A stretch of 64,000 nt of DNA, from positions 3,410,001 to 3,474,000 of the forward strand of contig NC_057385.1 of assembly GCF_016906535.1 (NCBI RefSeq). Reading direction: 5' to 3'. The position numbers and the translations under genes are program-made. Origin of the DNA: Rhizoctonia solani (taxonomy: Eukaryota; Basidiomycota; Agaricomycetes; Cantharellales; Ceratobasidiaceae). Every line of letters starts with the position of its first letter. The first letter of the stretch is position 1. The notes beneath the pieces are model-generated. The model did not search any database. It saw nothing but the letters and a program-made list of their open reading frames with translations, and had not been told where the DNA came from. Positions 49,007 to 61,362 of the stretch are shown here, piece after piece.

Positions 49007-49253
49007 CACGCAATCTTGCCAAACTTGACTCTGCACTGAAGTTCATATCCATAATTTATTCTACGCTGTCCTTGTGCGCCATTGTACCTGTCTCTAAATG
49101 TTGTTGTCAAAATACTGATGAGATAAGACCATGTGAGCATGGCACGTGCCCCGCCATTGGCATGTGAATCGCCTGAACCGGTCCGATGTGCTCTAAAGCA
49201 GCCTCATCTGTAGGTCGACCCGCCAAGTTGAGCGACCACCACTACGCCCTGCT

Positions 49254-51100
49254 ATGAACACCTCCAGAGCATTTCCCAAGGTTTTAAGGCCTCTCTCCCT
49301 GGCTCAATGCCGACGGATGGCCACACAAGCACCGGGCCCTAGCGGAGTTGGATTTGCCCTCTCTGAAGAACAGGCAGGAATACAAGGTACGAGGCACATG
49401 CCATATGCAAAACGGCTATTTTATCTCTACGATTATAGACCTGGCCAGGAAATTTACACGAGAGAACATTGTGCCTGTCGCAGCCCAGTACGATCGATCC
49501 ATGGTCAGTACCTCGCGGGCATGTTCACTCTCAAGCTCGTTCTCAATATGGTGCATCGCAGCAATACCCTTGGCCGATTATCAAGAAAGCCCATGGTGTT
49601 GGCTTGCTCAATACACATATTCCCGAGGAGGTTCGTCCGTAATGCGTATTTTTTATTGCCGTGCTGACTTTGTCCTAGTATGGGGGCCCTGGTCTGGGAT
49701 TGGTGGAGTGCGCGTTAATTTCCGAAGGTGGGCCTGCAGTGGAGATCGTGATCGTGTTCTCATTCATTAACTCCCCAGAACTCGCTTATGGATGCACGGG
49801 GATACAAACTGCGATCGAAGCAAACGGACTGGCACAGGCTCCTCTCATTGTCGCTGCGAGCGAAGAAATCAAGAAAAAATACCTCGGGCGAATGACCGAG
49901 GCTCCGTTGGTAGCAGCGTATGGTGTGGTGAGTGTTTGCCCGAACCTGCCCACTGTCAGATCTCATGTAATTGTTTTAGACCGAGCCCGGGGCCGGTTCC
50001 GATGTCGCCAATATCAGCACCAAAGCAGTCAAAAAAGGGGACAAGTGGATCTTGAACGGAACGAAGATGTGGTGCGTTTCCATAAAATGAATCAACTCGG
50101 ATGGTTTCTGAGAATCAGTTAGGATCACGAATGCAGGCCATGCAAATTGGTTTTTCGTCTTGGCGCGTACAGATGGCTCGCAGCCGGCCTCGCGCGGAAT
50201 GACAGGATTTGTGGTGGATGCTGACTCGCCTGGGATAAGTCTGGGGAAAAAAAAATAAATATGGGGCAGCGTTGCTCCGATACAAGGATGGTGACATTCG
50301 AGGACGTCGAGGTACCAGAGGAGGTGGGTTAACCTGTTTCGATAGACAAGTCACTTGGGTCGAACTGTTGCCATCACAGAACGTTATTGGGGCTCCTGGA
50401 GAGGGATTCAAAATTGCTATGAGTAAGTACTTAAAGAACAAGGGCCAGACCGAATATCATCAACTTGCTGACGCGGTATTAAGAGGCCTTTGATATCACT
50501 CGTCCTTTGGTTGCTTCTGCAGCAGTTGGGCTGGCTCAACGAGCCTTGGAAGAGGCAACACAATACGCCCAAACCCGCAAGGTGGGTGGATAGATGCTCG
50601 TCTACTGGCTTCAACTCATGTATGGCGCATGATCCGTTCCTCATGGTGCAGACGATGGGTGTGCCGATCATTCAACACCAGGCGGTGGCCTTTATGTTGG
50701 CTGATATGGCGATCCAGACAGAGGCGGCGCGTGCGCTTGTGTGGAAGGCAGCTTGGAGTAAAGATGCGGGTCATCGCAATAGTAAGTAGCGTAATATCGA
50801 ACTGTTAAGACTTGATTCAAATCAAATTAGCATTGTATGCGTCGATGGCAAAAACGTTAGCATCTCGAACAGCCGTTGAGAACGCCAATCTTGCCGTTCA
50901 AGTGTTTGGTGGGGCAGGTTTCAATACCGAATACCCCGTCGAAAAGTTGTTCAGAGACAGCAAAATTTTCGAGCTTTATGAAGGTAGTACGACCCAGTCT
51001 ACATTCACAGGATCAACTGACCTTTGATTATCCAGGAACCAGCCAAATTCAGAGATTGATTATCTCGCGGACTTTGTCTTCATTGTATCCTGGTGCTTGA
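49254..51100 (+). CDS. Mitochondrial medium-chain-type acyl-CoA dehydrogenase
   Basis: Catalyses the first step of beta-oxidation with FAD. It starts at ATG 49254 with an Arg-rich mitochondrial presequence. [19 protein letters not shown] is followed by [40 protein letters not shown] (signature 1), [74 protein letters not shown] (signature 2), and [15 protein letters not shown] with the catalytic-base Glu. At least seven short introns are needed. The stop is at 51098-51100. The gene lies just before the transposon-rich compartment. Confidence 0.94.
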
Positions 51101-52913
51101 AGAGTATTATTAGAATCCTAACATGCGTTGTAAATCGCTGGAGAGCCACCGGAAAGCTCCATTTGGCTAAGTTGAGAAGTATGGTCCCATGAAAGTCCAC
51201 AAATTTGCTAGAGCCGGCTATTATCGTAGAGACCATGCCAGTGACTGTAAAATCTGGTTTGAATGGCTGGGCGGGGACGGTATGAAGTCAAAGGTTCAAC
51301 GGAGCTTTCTCGCAGAGCATATAGCTTACTTGGCCTCATAGAGGCAGGCTATGACTAACCGGCTAACAAGATGTAACTGAGATTCAACCTTTTGAAGCAT
51401 CTGGTCAGCGGATCTTGATACGCACGTGAGTAGCTCTCAAAATATGAATTAAAAAAAGATACGCATGTGATTGTTTGCTTGTTGCTCTTTAAATATGAAT
51501 AATAATAAAAAATGATACGCACGTGAGGTGGATGTGAAATAGCCCTGGGCTGTACATTTATCCGTCCTAGTCACTGGACCATAAGTATGTCTATACTTAG
51601 TGAATATATACATTATCTCAGACCTGTCCCTCTCACTGTGGAATGAACATAATATTTAATATCAGCCCAGCTCTGGTGCTTGCAATAAAGCAACTGCTCC
51701 TGTTGACTGTGATCTTTGAAACTATAGTGACAGTGAAAGATAAACATTGAAAATTGGTATGTACTTTTTTGTCCCCTTCTACACCCCTCCTGGGCAATAG
51801 TTGGGCTTACAAGCCACCCTTGTCAATTTTTGAGGTGCCAGAGGGATTAATTTTGCACAGCCAGGGGTATGAAACAGTCTGTATAAGTGCAGCTAACTCA
51901 AAATAGCTTTAACTTCAACAAAACAAATGCACAGAACACACCTTCTCCAATAACTAGTTGGGCAACCTCTGGTCCACAGCAGAACCCCCAAACTCCCTTG
52001 GGCCAGTTGAACCACAAATGCTGCAATGATGGTGGGGCCTGTTCAACTGAACTTGTGCACTGAAGGAACCAATGAATGCATTTGCTCCCACCAAAGCCTC
52101 ATAGACAACTTTCAAATCAATAGTGTGGATCTGAAAGATAAACAAGAGGAACACACCATTGAAATTGATTATATTAAGTCTCAGCTTACACAAGTCTAGG
52201 CAAATTTAGGTGTTGTAATTGAAGCATTAGGTATTGGTTTAGGAGCACTGCTTCTTCTGAAGTTCAGCACAATTGGCAGGCTAATGCAGAGGGTCAATAG
52301 GAGGTAGACTGGGAGCAATAGATTCATACCATTTCTCAGGTTGAAGGTATTCATGAATCAGCCATGCAACAAGCATCTCAAGGTCTGGTGGCAGTAGCTG
52401 GCAAGCTTAGGAGCATATAATATTTTATTCCATTTACGTGGCCCACTGTCCTGGACATGGTCACATGACCAGTACAAGCGGTTGCATGCTGGCCCAAGCC
52501 CAAATTTGGGGGGTAGCAGGTGTAATCATGGGTTGTCAGCAGAGGTAATAGGGCTCTATGGCTTAGTGGTCAAGCTGGTTCAATTCTGGCTAGTTCTATT
52601 TTCCTCTGTTTATGACACCCACTATATTACAATTAAGGTTCATCTGTGAGTGTTCAAGATATATGCAAGATGGCACATGACGTCCAGATGTATTAAGACA
52701 TGCAATTTGATACATCTGGGGGGGCATCTGATGGCATCTGTCCTAGACATTGTGTGGGATGCCAAGGAGGTTGGTGTTATGGATATGACATTTCTTCAAT
52801 AATCTGTACTTATTTTATTATTTACACAAGTAATAATACAGTAAATAAAATGAGATGAAGATGCAAACTAAGGTTTTCAAGGTCCCTCCATCCAATTGCA
52901 ACCTTTAAAAAAC
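51101..52913. other. CpG-depleted repeat region with possible SINE-like promoter
   Basis: No gene is supported. From about 51500 CpG becomes nearly absent. A frame at 52080-52420 looks like a coiled retroelement gag remnant (IGLGALLLLKF), which is weak. At about 52559-52590 an A-box-like TGGCTTAGTGG and a B-box-like GGTTCAATTC sit close together, as in decayed tRNA-derived SINEs. Confidence 0.4.
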
Positions 52914-53481
52914 TGTTGTACACCACTGTAAGGTGGGTACACACTAGTGGCAGGTGCTTGGGGCTGTAACTAATACAAGGTGAATGCTGACTAAGCTAAC
53001 TATCTAGGCTAACTACTGGGATAACTGCTTAAGATGGCAACTACTAATCTAACTACAACAACAAGGGGGCCTTAGGCCTAGAGGTGTGGTAGGTCTGTCT
53101 GAGGCAGGGGTGAGTGTGTTGCTTCTGAAGGTTCCAGCTACTTAGCTGGACTACTGGACCTGTCTGTGCTTAGAGACAAGGTAAAATTGACTTGGGGTCT
53201 CCAAGCAAATTTCCTGCTGTATATAGACCAAGCTTCTAAGTACATGTGGTCTGTGCATGTGTGAATAGAAGACTACATGTGAAAAGAGAAGCATGCTGCA
53301 GGCTGTGCAGAAGTGTGGATTTCTCCTAAGCACCCTTGGCATGGCATCTTGGTGTGGGATCTTGGCAAAATAAGCATTGAGGTCATGTGATCAAAAAACA
53401 AAAGATAATGAGTCCAAAAAAATTGTACAAATATCAGAAAATTTGTCTGATTCTAATGGTATATGTTAGGAGGTTGTAACA
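52914..53481 (-). mobile_element. Solo LTR, copy A
   Basis: 568 bp, flanked by the 5-bp duplication AAAAC (52909-52913 and 53482-53486). Ends are TGTTGTAC...GTAACA on the plus strand, so the element is inverted relative to copies B and D. It is the most CpG-decayed copy, and TG or CA dinucleotides stand where copy B has CG. Confidence 0.93.
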
Positions 53482-54574
53482 AAAACTTAAAGGCTTCAGG
53501 AATACCCTCAATATGCAATATTCTTTGCATATATGCTGTTTTCTCACTCATTTAAATATATGTAAATTCTGCTGAGTAGATAAATAGTAACTACCAATAT
53601 TTTCCTTGTTTGTAGTATTTATTATACAAGATTTGTCATGACCCACTCCATTATTTTCTATGAGTCCTGACCTAGTCAAGCCTCTAACACACTCATGTTC
53701 CACACCAGCATGACCACAAGCACGCATATACTTGCACTTACACACTCAGAACCTCCAAGTTCCCACATATAAGAGACTGATGGTTAACATGGCTGGACTT
53801 AGTGATATTCTCTAAGTCCAGGTCATGTGACCTCCCCCCTCCAGTCCTTTATCAAATGCTATACTAAACTACTATGGATGTGAGGTGGGGGGGTGACATA
53901 ATCTCTTCTATAATAATATATTATTCAGACCTCACCCATGGGCCTTAATGTTGGCCTGCAGCAAGGGGGGCAAGGGGAGTGCAACATCCCCCAGCAACAT
54001 ATATTATTCATGTATCACTGTGCGTCACATATACTATATATATCTTTGACAGTGGATATATATGGTAATAACCTTTCCAGATATGGGTTATGACAAATGG
54101 AAGGGGGGACATCTTGAGACCAAGTAAGCCTCAATTTATGCACATATATTTGTACTCACATTTCCCTAATGCCAGTGCTGAACCTAATTCTTGGTTAGTG
54201 CCTGCATGCCCAGGGTTGTGCAGATGCACTTGCAAAACCAACAGCAACCTAGACAGCAACATTCAAGGTGTGCTAGGTGGTAGCACAGGGTCTTTGGATG
54301 TAAATGACCTTTCAGTCATTGCAATGCAGCAATTGTACTGAGGGATGTCAAGGTTGATGGTAGGAGGTGTTTGGGTGAGTACCTTGACATTTGCAGCTTC
54401 TGATGCACTGACCAGCATACCAAAAAACACCCCCCCTGTCCCCCCTTCTGGGGGAGGGTGGGTGCATCCTATTCAGGTGTTGGACAGTAATGGATTGAAA
54501 TGTAATAATGAAACCATTATGTATGTAATCAAATAAATATATTCAATTTATCTTAAAGAAACAAAGGGCCCAAA
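53482..54574. other. CpG-depleted repeat region, no gene recognised
   Basis: AT-rich with very few CpG dinucleotides. The frame at 54090-54341 shows no motif. It probably consists of old transposon sequence. Confidence 0.45.
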
Positions 54575-54926
54575 GTGTACATATACATTGGTCCCAGACA
54601 TAGCAGAGATATTGTCAAGTGGTGGGCCAGCATTTGTATCCCAATAATCAACAAATGCTGGACAGTCTGGTCTATTACTGTACCAGACACAACAAAAAAG
54701 TCCAGTTCAAGCCTTGACAAAGGCTGGACATGTGCTGTCCAAGTCCTGTGCCCACCACACACCCTTTGTCAAAAAGAGGGTGAAGTCCTGTGTCAGTTGG
54801 ATTCAATGCATTTGTTACAGCAAGCATGGAACAAAGTCTCTGCATCAAGCATCCAGAATTGCTGGCAAAACACTGGTATTATTCCCAAGCTCTGGGAGGT
54901 TGAGCACCAGTTGTCTAATGTTTCCC
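54575..54926 (+). pseudogene. Remnant of a pogo/Tigger-type transposase C-terminus
   Basis: The frame encodes DSMHLLQQAWNKVSASSIQN followed by CWQNTGII, resembling the AWxxVxxxTIxNCWxxTGI block at the end of pogo-type DDE transposases. The catalytic core was not seen. Solo LTR copy B is inserted immediately downstream, at 54927. Confidence 0.4.
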
Positions 54927-55488
54927 TGTTACACCCTCAAGAATTATACCATTGGATTCGCCTATTTTTTCTATTATTTTTAGTATTTTTTACGGACTCT
55001 TTATCTTTACTTTTTCGATCACGTGATCTCGGCGCTTATTATGCCGAGATGCCGCGCCGAGATGCCGTGCCAAGGGCGCTTAGAAGTAATCCACGCTTCT
55101 GCGCAGCCCGCAGCATGCTTCTCATTTGTCTTTTGTACTTCTTTCTCTCACACGCACAGACCATGTAGATAGTGCGTTTTGTCTATATATACAGCAGGGA
55201 AATTGACTGGGAACACCAAGTCAATTTTACCTTGTCTCTTACTCATTAGAGAAGGTAGCCAGCCAGCTAAGTAGCCGGCCCCTAGTAACATCAGTCGCTT
55301 ACCCCTCATATTCACCTACCACACCTCCCAGGCCTAAGGCCCCCACGCAGTAGTATAGAAGCAGCAGACTGCCTTAAGCGGTATTAGGATAGCCTTAGTT
55401 AGTTAGTTAGATTACATAAGCTTGTAGTAGTACGGCCTCAAGTGCCCGCCTCCACTAGCGTGTACCCACATTACAGTGGTGTACAACA
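54927..55488 (+). mobile_element. Solo LTR, copy B (CpG-rich, least decayed)
   Basis: 562 bp from TGTTACACC to GTACAACA, flanked by the perfect duplication TTCCC (54922-54926 and 55489-55493). It contains a CpG-rich block at about 55017-55110, including a palindromic GATCACGTGATC and a repeated ATGCCG(A/C)G pattern, and a TATA-like TATATATACAG at about 55185. The retained CpGs suggest it is the youngest of the four. Confidence 0.95.
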
Positions 55489-56043
55489 TTCCCTTTAAAT
55501 TTTTTAAATTCCACTTTGCTTGTCTTACTTTAGCATGTAGCAACACACTTGTTTACCTTCTACTCAATGTACCAAGCTTTCATTAAAAGGGCTGGTTAGA
55601 CAAGGTAGATAAAGTGCACCTGGACATACAGGTTTGTTTCCTGTAACATTTATTGCTTGAAGTTCTATCTGACAAAACTCCAACCATTGTAGACCTCCCC
55701 ACAGGCGCAATTTACTCCCCCATAATCTGACCCCTTGTAAGTGACGTTTTGTTGTTATGTCAAGCATATACTAATTAACACCCCAGGTTGTTAAACCTCT
55801 TGCTAGATACATCTAATTGAATCAATCATTCAAATAGGAGGGGGCCTGGCCCACTATTGGGATCTATTGGTTATGTTTTGTATACATATACAAGAAACAC
55901 ATACATTTCAAACTGTCAATATTATCATTTGCACAATACTTTCATAATTATACAAAATAGATATTCAATGTAACATTTGCAGTATAATTTTGCCCAGTTC
56001 CCATGTGTGTGATATACATTGATACACACCATGTATGGTTATA
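55489..56043. other. Repeat-rich spacer, no gene recognised
   Basis: AT-rich sequence between solo LTR copies B and C. A 67-codon minus frame at 55564-55767 has no motif. Confidence 0.45.
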
Positions 56044-56603
56044 TGTTGTACTCCACTGTAAGGTGGGGTACATGCTGGTGGGCAGGCACTTAAGGCCATA
56101 CTACTACACTACAATCTAACTATGTAAGGCTAACTACTGTCTGACTGCTTAAGGTGGCATCTACTGATGTATCTACATCAACAAAGGGGCCTGAGGCCTA
56201 GGAGGTGTGGTGAGTGAAGGTAAGGGCTAAGTCTGTGATACTGCTGGGGGGCCAGCTACTTAGCTGGCTACTACTGCCTCCTCAATGAATATGAGACAAG
56301 GTAAAATCAACTTGGGGTCTCCAAGCAATTTCCCTGCTGTATATATAGACAAGAAGGTAAATACATGTGGTCTGTGCGTGTGTGAAAAGAAGACTACATG
56401 GGAAATAAGAAGAGTGCTGCACGCTTGCGCAGAAGCATGGATTTCTCCTAAGCGCCCTTGGCACAGCATCTTGGCGCGGCATCTTGGCATAATAAGCGCC
56501 AAGATCACGTGATTGGAAAACAAAAGATATAGACTTTGTAAAAAATACAAAAATAATAGAAAAATCAGGCAATTCCAATGGTATATGTTAAGAGGGTGTA
56601 ACA
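56044..56603 (-). mobile_element. Solo LTR, copy C
   Basis: 560 bp, flanked by TTATA on both sides (56039-56043 and 56604-56608), inverted relative to copies B and D. CpG content is intermediate between copies A and B. Confidence 0.94.
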
Positions 56604-57637
56604 TTATAGCAAAAGCTGTGCAAAGACATATATGGGGGGATATATGTTGGAACACACAGCAAAATTTGATGGATACCTACTGCTCAGTATATTGTCAACT
56701 AGTATGAACTGATGGTGCCTGAGTGGATAGCGTTCCACTGACTGGTTCAGAATTCAACTGCTCCACATGAGTCATTATTCTATTGGCAGCAACAGACATC
56801 ATTGGCCAATGTGTGCAGGTACGATCATGGAGTTCATAGAACAGTACAGTGGAGCATCTGCATGAGAGGTCAAAGACCAGTTTGGTCTTGATAGGTTTGT
56901 ATAATGCTGCTCTTATATAAACAAGCGCCAAACTGTGGGTTTATGACCCTCCAATATACAGTGTAATTTATGGTTTCTGGTCAGGTCTCCACTTGCAGAC
57001 TAGGGTGTAGTTAGAAACTGTTATGTTTGTAACATATGTTTGTAACAATGTGTTACAAACATATTGATAACACAACCAGGCCAGACAGACAAAACAGAGT
57101 GTGTTAAAAACAATTTCAAGTAGATAAATAGATAAATTGGCAATTTAATCTCAACTTGTCCTCAACTTGCCCCAAACTACTGAATTTCAATGATTGAGAA
57201 GCAAATTCAGCCCAGATTCCTGGGTTGAACCAAGTATATGGCAGGCATAATTTGAGATTGCACCATAACCAATGTTTAAAGTAATAATGACACAATGCCA
57301 ACAACAAAAACCATCCAGGCATGATGATTAGCCCTGAACAAAGCAACCATAGCTGAAGGAAAGTACACACAGCAATTTCCACTTACTGAGAGCTATTCTG
57401 AGGGGGATACTACAGAGTTTGGGGTAAGACTGACCCTGGAAAGAGCTCAATCTACTTGAACCAAACATGTTTTACTGGAACTTGCTGACTGGCACAGCTA
57501 GTACTTTCTGACTTCCTTGCAGCTTGGGGATTGGCTGTTAATCCAGCACAACATATTATCAACTTGTCCTATCATTAACACCAGCTCAAACCATTGTAGA
57601 TAGAACTTGAGTTAGAAACACAGCTGTAGTACCAATA
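56604..57637. other. Repeat-rich spacer with a perfect palindrome
   Basis: It contains a perfect 13-bp inverted repeat with a 3-nt loop at 57035-57063 (TATGTTTGTAACA). At 56703-56750 there is an A/B-box-like arrangement (GTGCCTGAGTGG, then GGTTCAGAATTC) that could be a decayed tRNA-derived SINE. No gene is supported. Confidence 0.4.
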
Positions 57638-58202
57638 TGTCATAACCTCCTTAACTATACCATTGGATTTGCCTGATTTTTCTAATATTTTTACTATTTT
57701 TTACGGACTCAATATCTTTACTTTTTTAATCACATGATCTTGGCGCTTATTATGCCGAGATGCCGCGCCAAGATGCCGTGCCAAGGGCGCTTAGGGAAAA
57801 TCCACGCTTCTGCGCAGCCTGCAGCATGCTTCTCATTTCACACATGTACTTCTTTTCACATGTGCACAGACCATGTAGATAGTGCACATACTTCTATATA
57901 TACAGCAGGGAAATTGCTTGGAAACCCCAAGTCAATTTTACCTTGTCTCATACTCATTGAGGAGGATTAGTCAGCCAGCTGAGTAGCCAGCCCCCAGTAG
58001 TTCTCAGAAGCTAAACTCCTTTACCTTACTCACCACACCTCCCAGGCCTAAGGCCCCCCCTTGCTGATAGAAGTTAGCAGTAGAGCGCCTTAAGCGCTAG
58101 TAGCATAGCCTTTAGATTAGATTACATAAGCAATATCTGTAGTAGTACAGCTGTAAGCGCCCATTCCACTAGCAAGTACCCACATTACAGTGGTGTACAA
58201 CA
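57638..58202 (+). mobile_element. Solo LTR, copy D
   Basis: 565 bp from TGTCATAACC to GTACAACA, flanked by the perfect duplication CAATA (57633-57637 and 58203-58207). Same orientation as copy B, with partial CpG loss. Confidence 0.95.
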
Positions 58203-58297
58203 CAATATTACTTGCTTCAAAGGACAGTAAACAAGAACAGGGCTATAAATACACTGGATAGAGTGCATAAAGTTCACTATCTTTTGTATCCTCTTTA

Positions 58298-58930
58298 ATG
58301 ACTTCTAATCTGCTCTATACTGCCCACATAAGTTGGCTTTGTGCAGCGCTTCACCTGCTTCCACCCAACTTGCCAGCCAGAAGCTCATTGTATAACTTTC
58401 AAGGCTGGTGCCCCAATCTCAAGCTTCTTGACAGGTTTGGCTCAGAATGTGGCATGCTAAGTGCTGAGCTGGAGAATATATTTGGGCTACAAGCAACATC
58501 ACCTCTTGTATTCAAGGAACAGGGCCCAGGAATTGAATTGCTTACTGACCTACTGTCCAAATATCTACTACGCAACTATAAAGAGAAGCCTGTGCTGGCC
58601 AAGTGGCTTGAAGACCTGACTACTGCTGCAGAAGAAGTCTCAAAGGGCAATCCAACTTCTATCCAGGTAAGGGAGGGTTAGAGCTACTGGTATCAACAAC
58701 ACTGACTTAAATACTTTATATACAAGCTTAAGCAAACTTCCAAGTTGTCAGTGGTACAGAAACAAACCAACAAGTACCTGGAACTTGAGGCCAGTAAGGT
58801 AGCAGACCAAAAGTGACTTACACTTGAAGCAACCAAAAAAGCAAACAAGTGTGCTACAGAAATGGCTAAAACAGCACAAGGGGTGGGTATATGCAATTTC
58901 TTTTTTGACTGTAGATAGCTAACCCACAAT
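58298..58930 (+). pseudogene. Open frame of unknown function upstream of the hAT remnant
   Basis: 127 codons from ATG 58298, ending in a GTAAG donor-like site after NPTSIQ. A following segment (about 58720-58880) encodes a Lys/Ala-rich coiled-coil-like stretch broken by one TGA. I do not recognise it. Proximity and decay suggest it belongs to the transposon cargo or the transposase N-terminus. Confidence 0.35.
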
Positions 58931-59742
58931 AACTAGTGTAACTGGAGACATGGAATTGATGACCTAGAGGATGTACCAGAGGAAGCAACCCTGTACACAA
59001 CAGGACAACATGGCTATTCCAAAGTTGACAAGTTAGTTATCAAGTGTAAAAGCAAGACAACAAACAAAATCCAATTTCAATGTTCTGCAGCTGGTTGCCA
59101 AAAGTCCTGGACCAATTGTCAGCCTCAGTGCCAATTTGCTCATGCAATTGAAGAATTTTGTTTTATTGACCCTAATATGCTCACTGAGATTTCTATGGTG
59201 GCTAGTAAAATTGCACTTGGATCCAAAGTTGCAGAACTTGACTCCCAGGTAACTTAATTAGCCAATTCTACATTGTCTAAAGCTTCTGGTACATCAGCTT
59301 TGACTAAATCAACCTCTCAGCCCTCAGTATTTTCTGCTGCTCCTGCTGCGGGCCAACAAGCCAAGCAACTTTGCTTTGACCTATCAGATGTTAACTATGT
59401 CTGCACAGCACAGATTCTCCCTAGCAAAGTTAATCTCCCTGAGTTTGGCAAAATGATTCAAACAGCTGACTCCTATACTACACCTAAGTCTGGCTCCTAC
59501 CTTGCTCAGTGTCAACTTCCAATGGAATCAGCTAGGATTTGTTGCAGCACAGTCAAAGAACTACAACTATACAAGGACCTCACAATATCTTTTGACAGGG
59601 GGACAGCAATTTGTCCACAAAGCTTCACCACCATTCATATTACAACACCAGATACTTGGGAAGCCCACTTGATGAAGGCAGTTGAAGCGTCTGGCATATC
59701 TTGTACTGGGCAGTATTATGTGAAGAGCTGAAGAAGGTTAGA
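58931..59742 (+). pseudogene. hAT-like transposase remnant, N-terminal part
   Basis: A zinc-finger segment FQCSAAGCQKSWTNC...CQFAHAI (about 59080-59150) is followed by a transposase-like region containing VNLPEFGKMIQTADSYTTPK, SGSYLAQCQLPMESARI, DLTISFDRGTA, and TTIHITTPDTWEAHLMKAVE. These match the fungal hAT/DUF659 layout. The frame is interrupted at 59743 by the Tc1/mariner element and resumes at 61363. Confidence 0.6.
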
Positions 59743-59744
59743 TA

Positions 59745-61360
59745 CACTTGTGCCCAAAAAGATTGAGCCATGTGAGCTCAAATCAATGATGCTCACACAT
59801 CACCTGCACAATTGAGAATTTGTTTACAATGTAATAGTAAATTATGTAGATACAGTAGTATAGAACATATATACAAAGTTTTAGATTGAAACTAAGTTTC
59901 CTTGTGGAGATACGCATGAGCAAAATTTTTGGGCTGGCTCATTCTTTTTGAGCATTTTCATATTGCACCTGCAACTGCATGCATGCACCCAAAATGACAT
60001 GCAAAACTGAATAATTTGGATACAAATCTTAGCATTTGGTGTTTCCACCTTTAGCTAAATACACAGCTTGTACTTGATGTGGTAATGAATCATACAAATT
60101 GCCAATATATATTGGGGAAATTTGTTTCCATTTGTCCTTCACTATTTTCCATAAATCTTCCTTATTTGAAGTGGGAGGTTGGTGAGTACTCATGCACTCC
60201 TTCAGATGCAACCAGATGTTCTCAATTATATTCAAATCCAGGCTTTTTGATGGCCATGGGAGGATGCTTATGCCCCAACTGGTGAGCCAACATTGTGTCA
60301 GCCTGGCTGTATGCTTTGGATCTTGGTTGTGCTGGAATATAATGTCAAATGGGGTGATTTTATAGTTTGCAAGGGTTCCAAAGAAGGCATCCCCAAGGAT
60401 TTCAATGTATCCTGGGGTGTTCAGCTTGCATTGTATAAGGTACAATCACCCAACTCCCTCTTGGGTAATGCACCCCCAAATGAAGATACCCCTGCCACCA
60501 TGAGATATTGTCTTTTTGGTGTATCAGGGATTATACAGGGACTCACTAGGTTGCCTCCAGTAATATTGGCCACTGTCAGCCCCAAATAACTTGATTTGGA
60601 CTTTGTCCAAGAAGACAATGTTGTCCCAGCGTGATTGTGGCCAGAATAATCAACTGTGGGCCCACACGCAACAGGCTTTTCTATGCCAATAAGTGAGCAG
60701 GGGTACTTGGCAGCATTTGTATGGCTGTAAACCCAGCTCTTGGAGGTAGTGGCAGAGGGTAGAGGACCCAACAGCAGGGAAGTACTGCCATCTAATATTT
60801 GCTGCTGTTGGTACTCTACTCCAAGCTAGGGCCAAAGCAGCAAATCTGACATTGCTGGGGGTTAATTTTTGTGGGCGCCCAGGAATGGGATTGTGTCAAT
60901 CAAGTGGGCAGTCAGTAAGTCCATACTTGGCCCAGATACAACCAACAGTAGTGTGAGAGACCTTGGTCAGAGGTTGCAAAAGCTGAACAATAGCCCAATC
61001 TGAGTATTTGAGCTTTTTCAGCGCAATTATCTGAGTCTTAGTCTTGGGACTAGTGTTTCAAGCCATTTGCGCACTTTTGGCAGGTGTTTGAGCGTAAAAA
61101 GGGGTGGTAAATGGCACTCAACAAGGGAGGACCAAGTAGCTTATATAAAGTGATCAAAAAGAATGAGCCAGCCCAAAAATTTTGCTCACATGTATCTCCA
61201 CAGGGAGCCTTAGTTTCAATCTAAAACTTTGTATATATGTTCTATACTACTGTATCTATGTAATTTACTATTACATTGTAAATGAATTCTCAATTGTGTG
61301 GGTGACGTGTGAGCGTCATTGATTTGAGCTCATGTGGCTCAATCTTTTTGGGTGCAAGTG
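59745..61360 (-). mobile_element. Complete Tc1/mariner-type element
   Basis: 1616 bp flanked by TA (59743-59744 and 61361-61362). It has long terminal inverted repeats of about 207 bp, at 59745-59951 and 61154-61360, starting CACTTG(T/C)(G/A)CCCAAAAAGAT and highly similar throughout. Many differences between the two repeats are CG versus TG or CA. The element sits inside the hAT-like sequence, so it inserted later. Confidence 0.95.
60029..61066 (-). pseudogene. Tc1/mariner DDE transposase, inactivated
   Basis: It starts at ATG 61064-61066. A helix-turn-helix part (KTQIIALKKLKYSDWAIVQL, then TKVSHTTVGCIWAKYGL) precedes the catalytic domain with WDNIVFLDK, FQHNQDPKHTARLTQCWL, and PWPSKSLDLNIIENIWLHLK, i.e. 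the last catalytic acid region. The stop is at 60029. In-frame stops early (third codon TGA, and TGA about residue 60) are where CGA would give Arg, consistent with deamination of methylated CpG. Frame shifts also occur. Confidence 0.85.
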
Positions 61361-61362
61361 TA

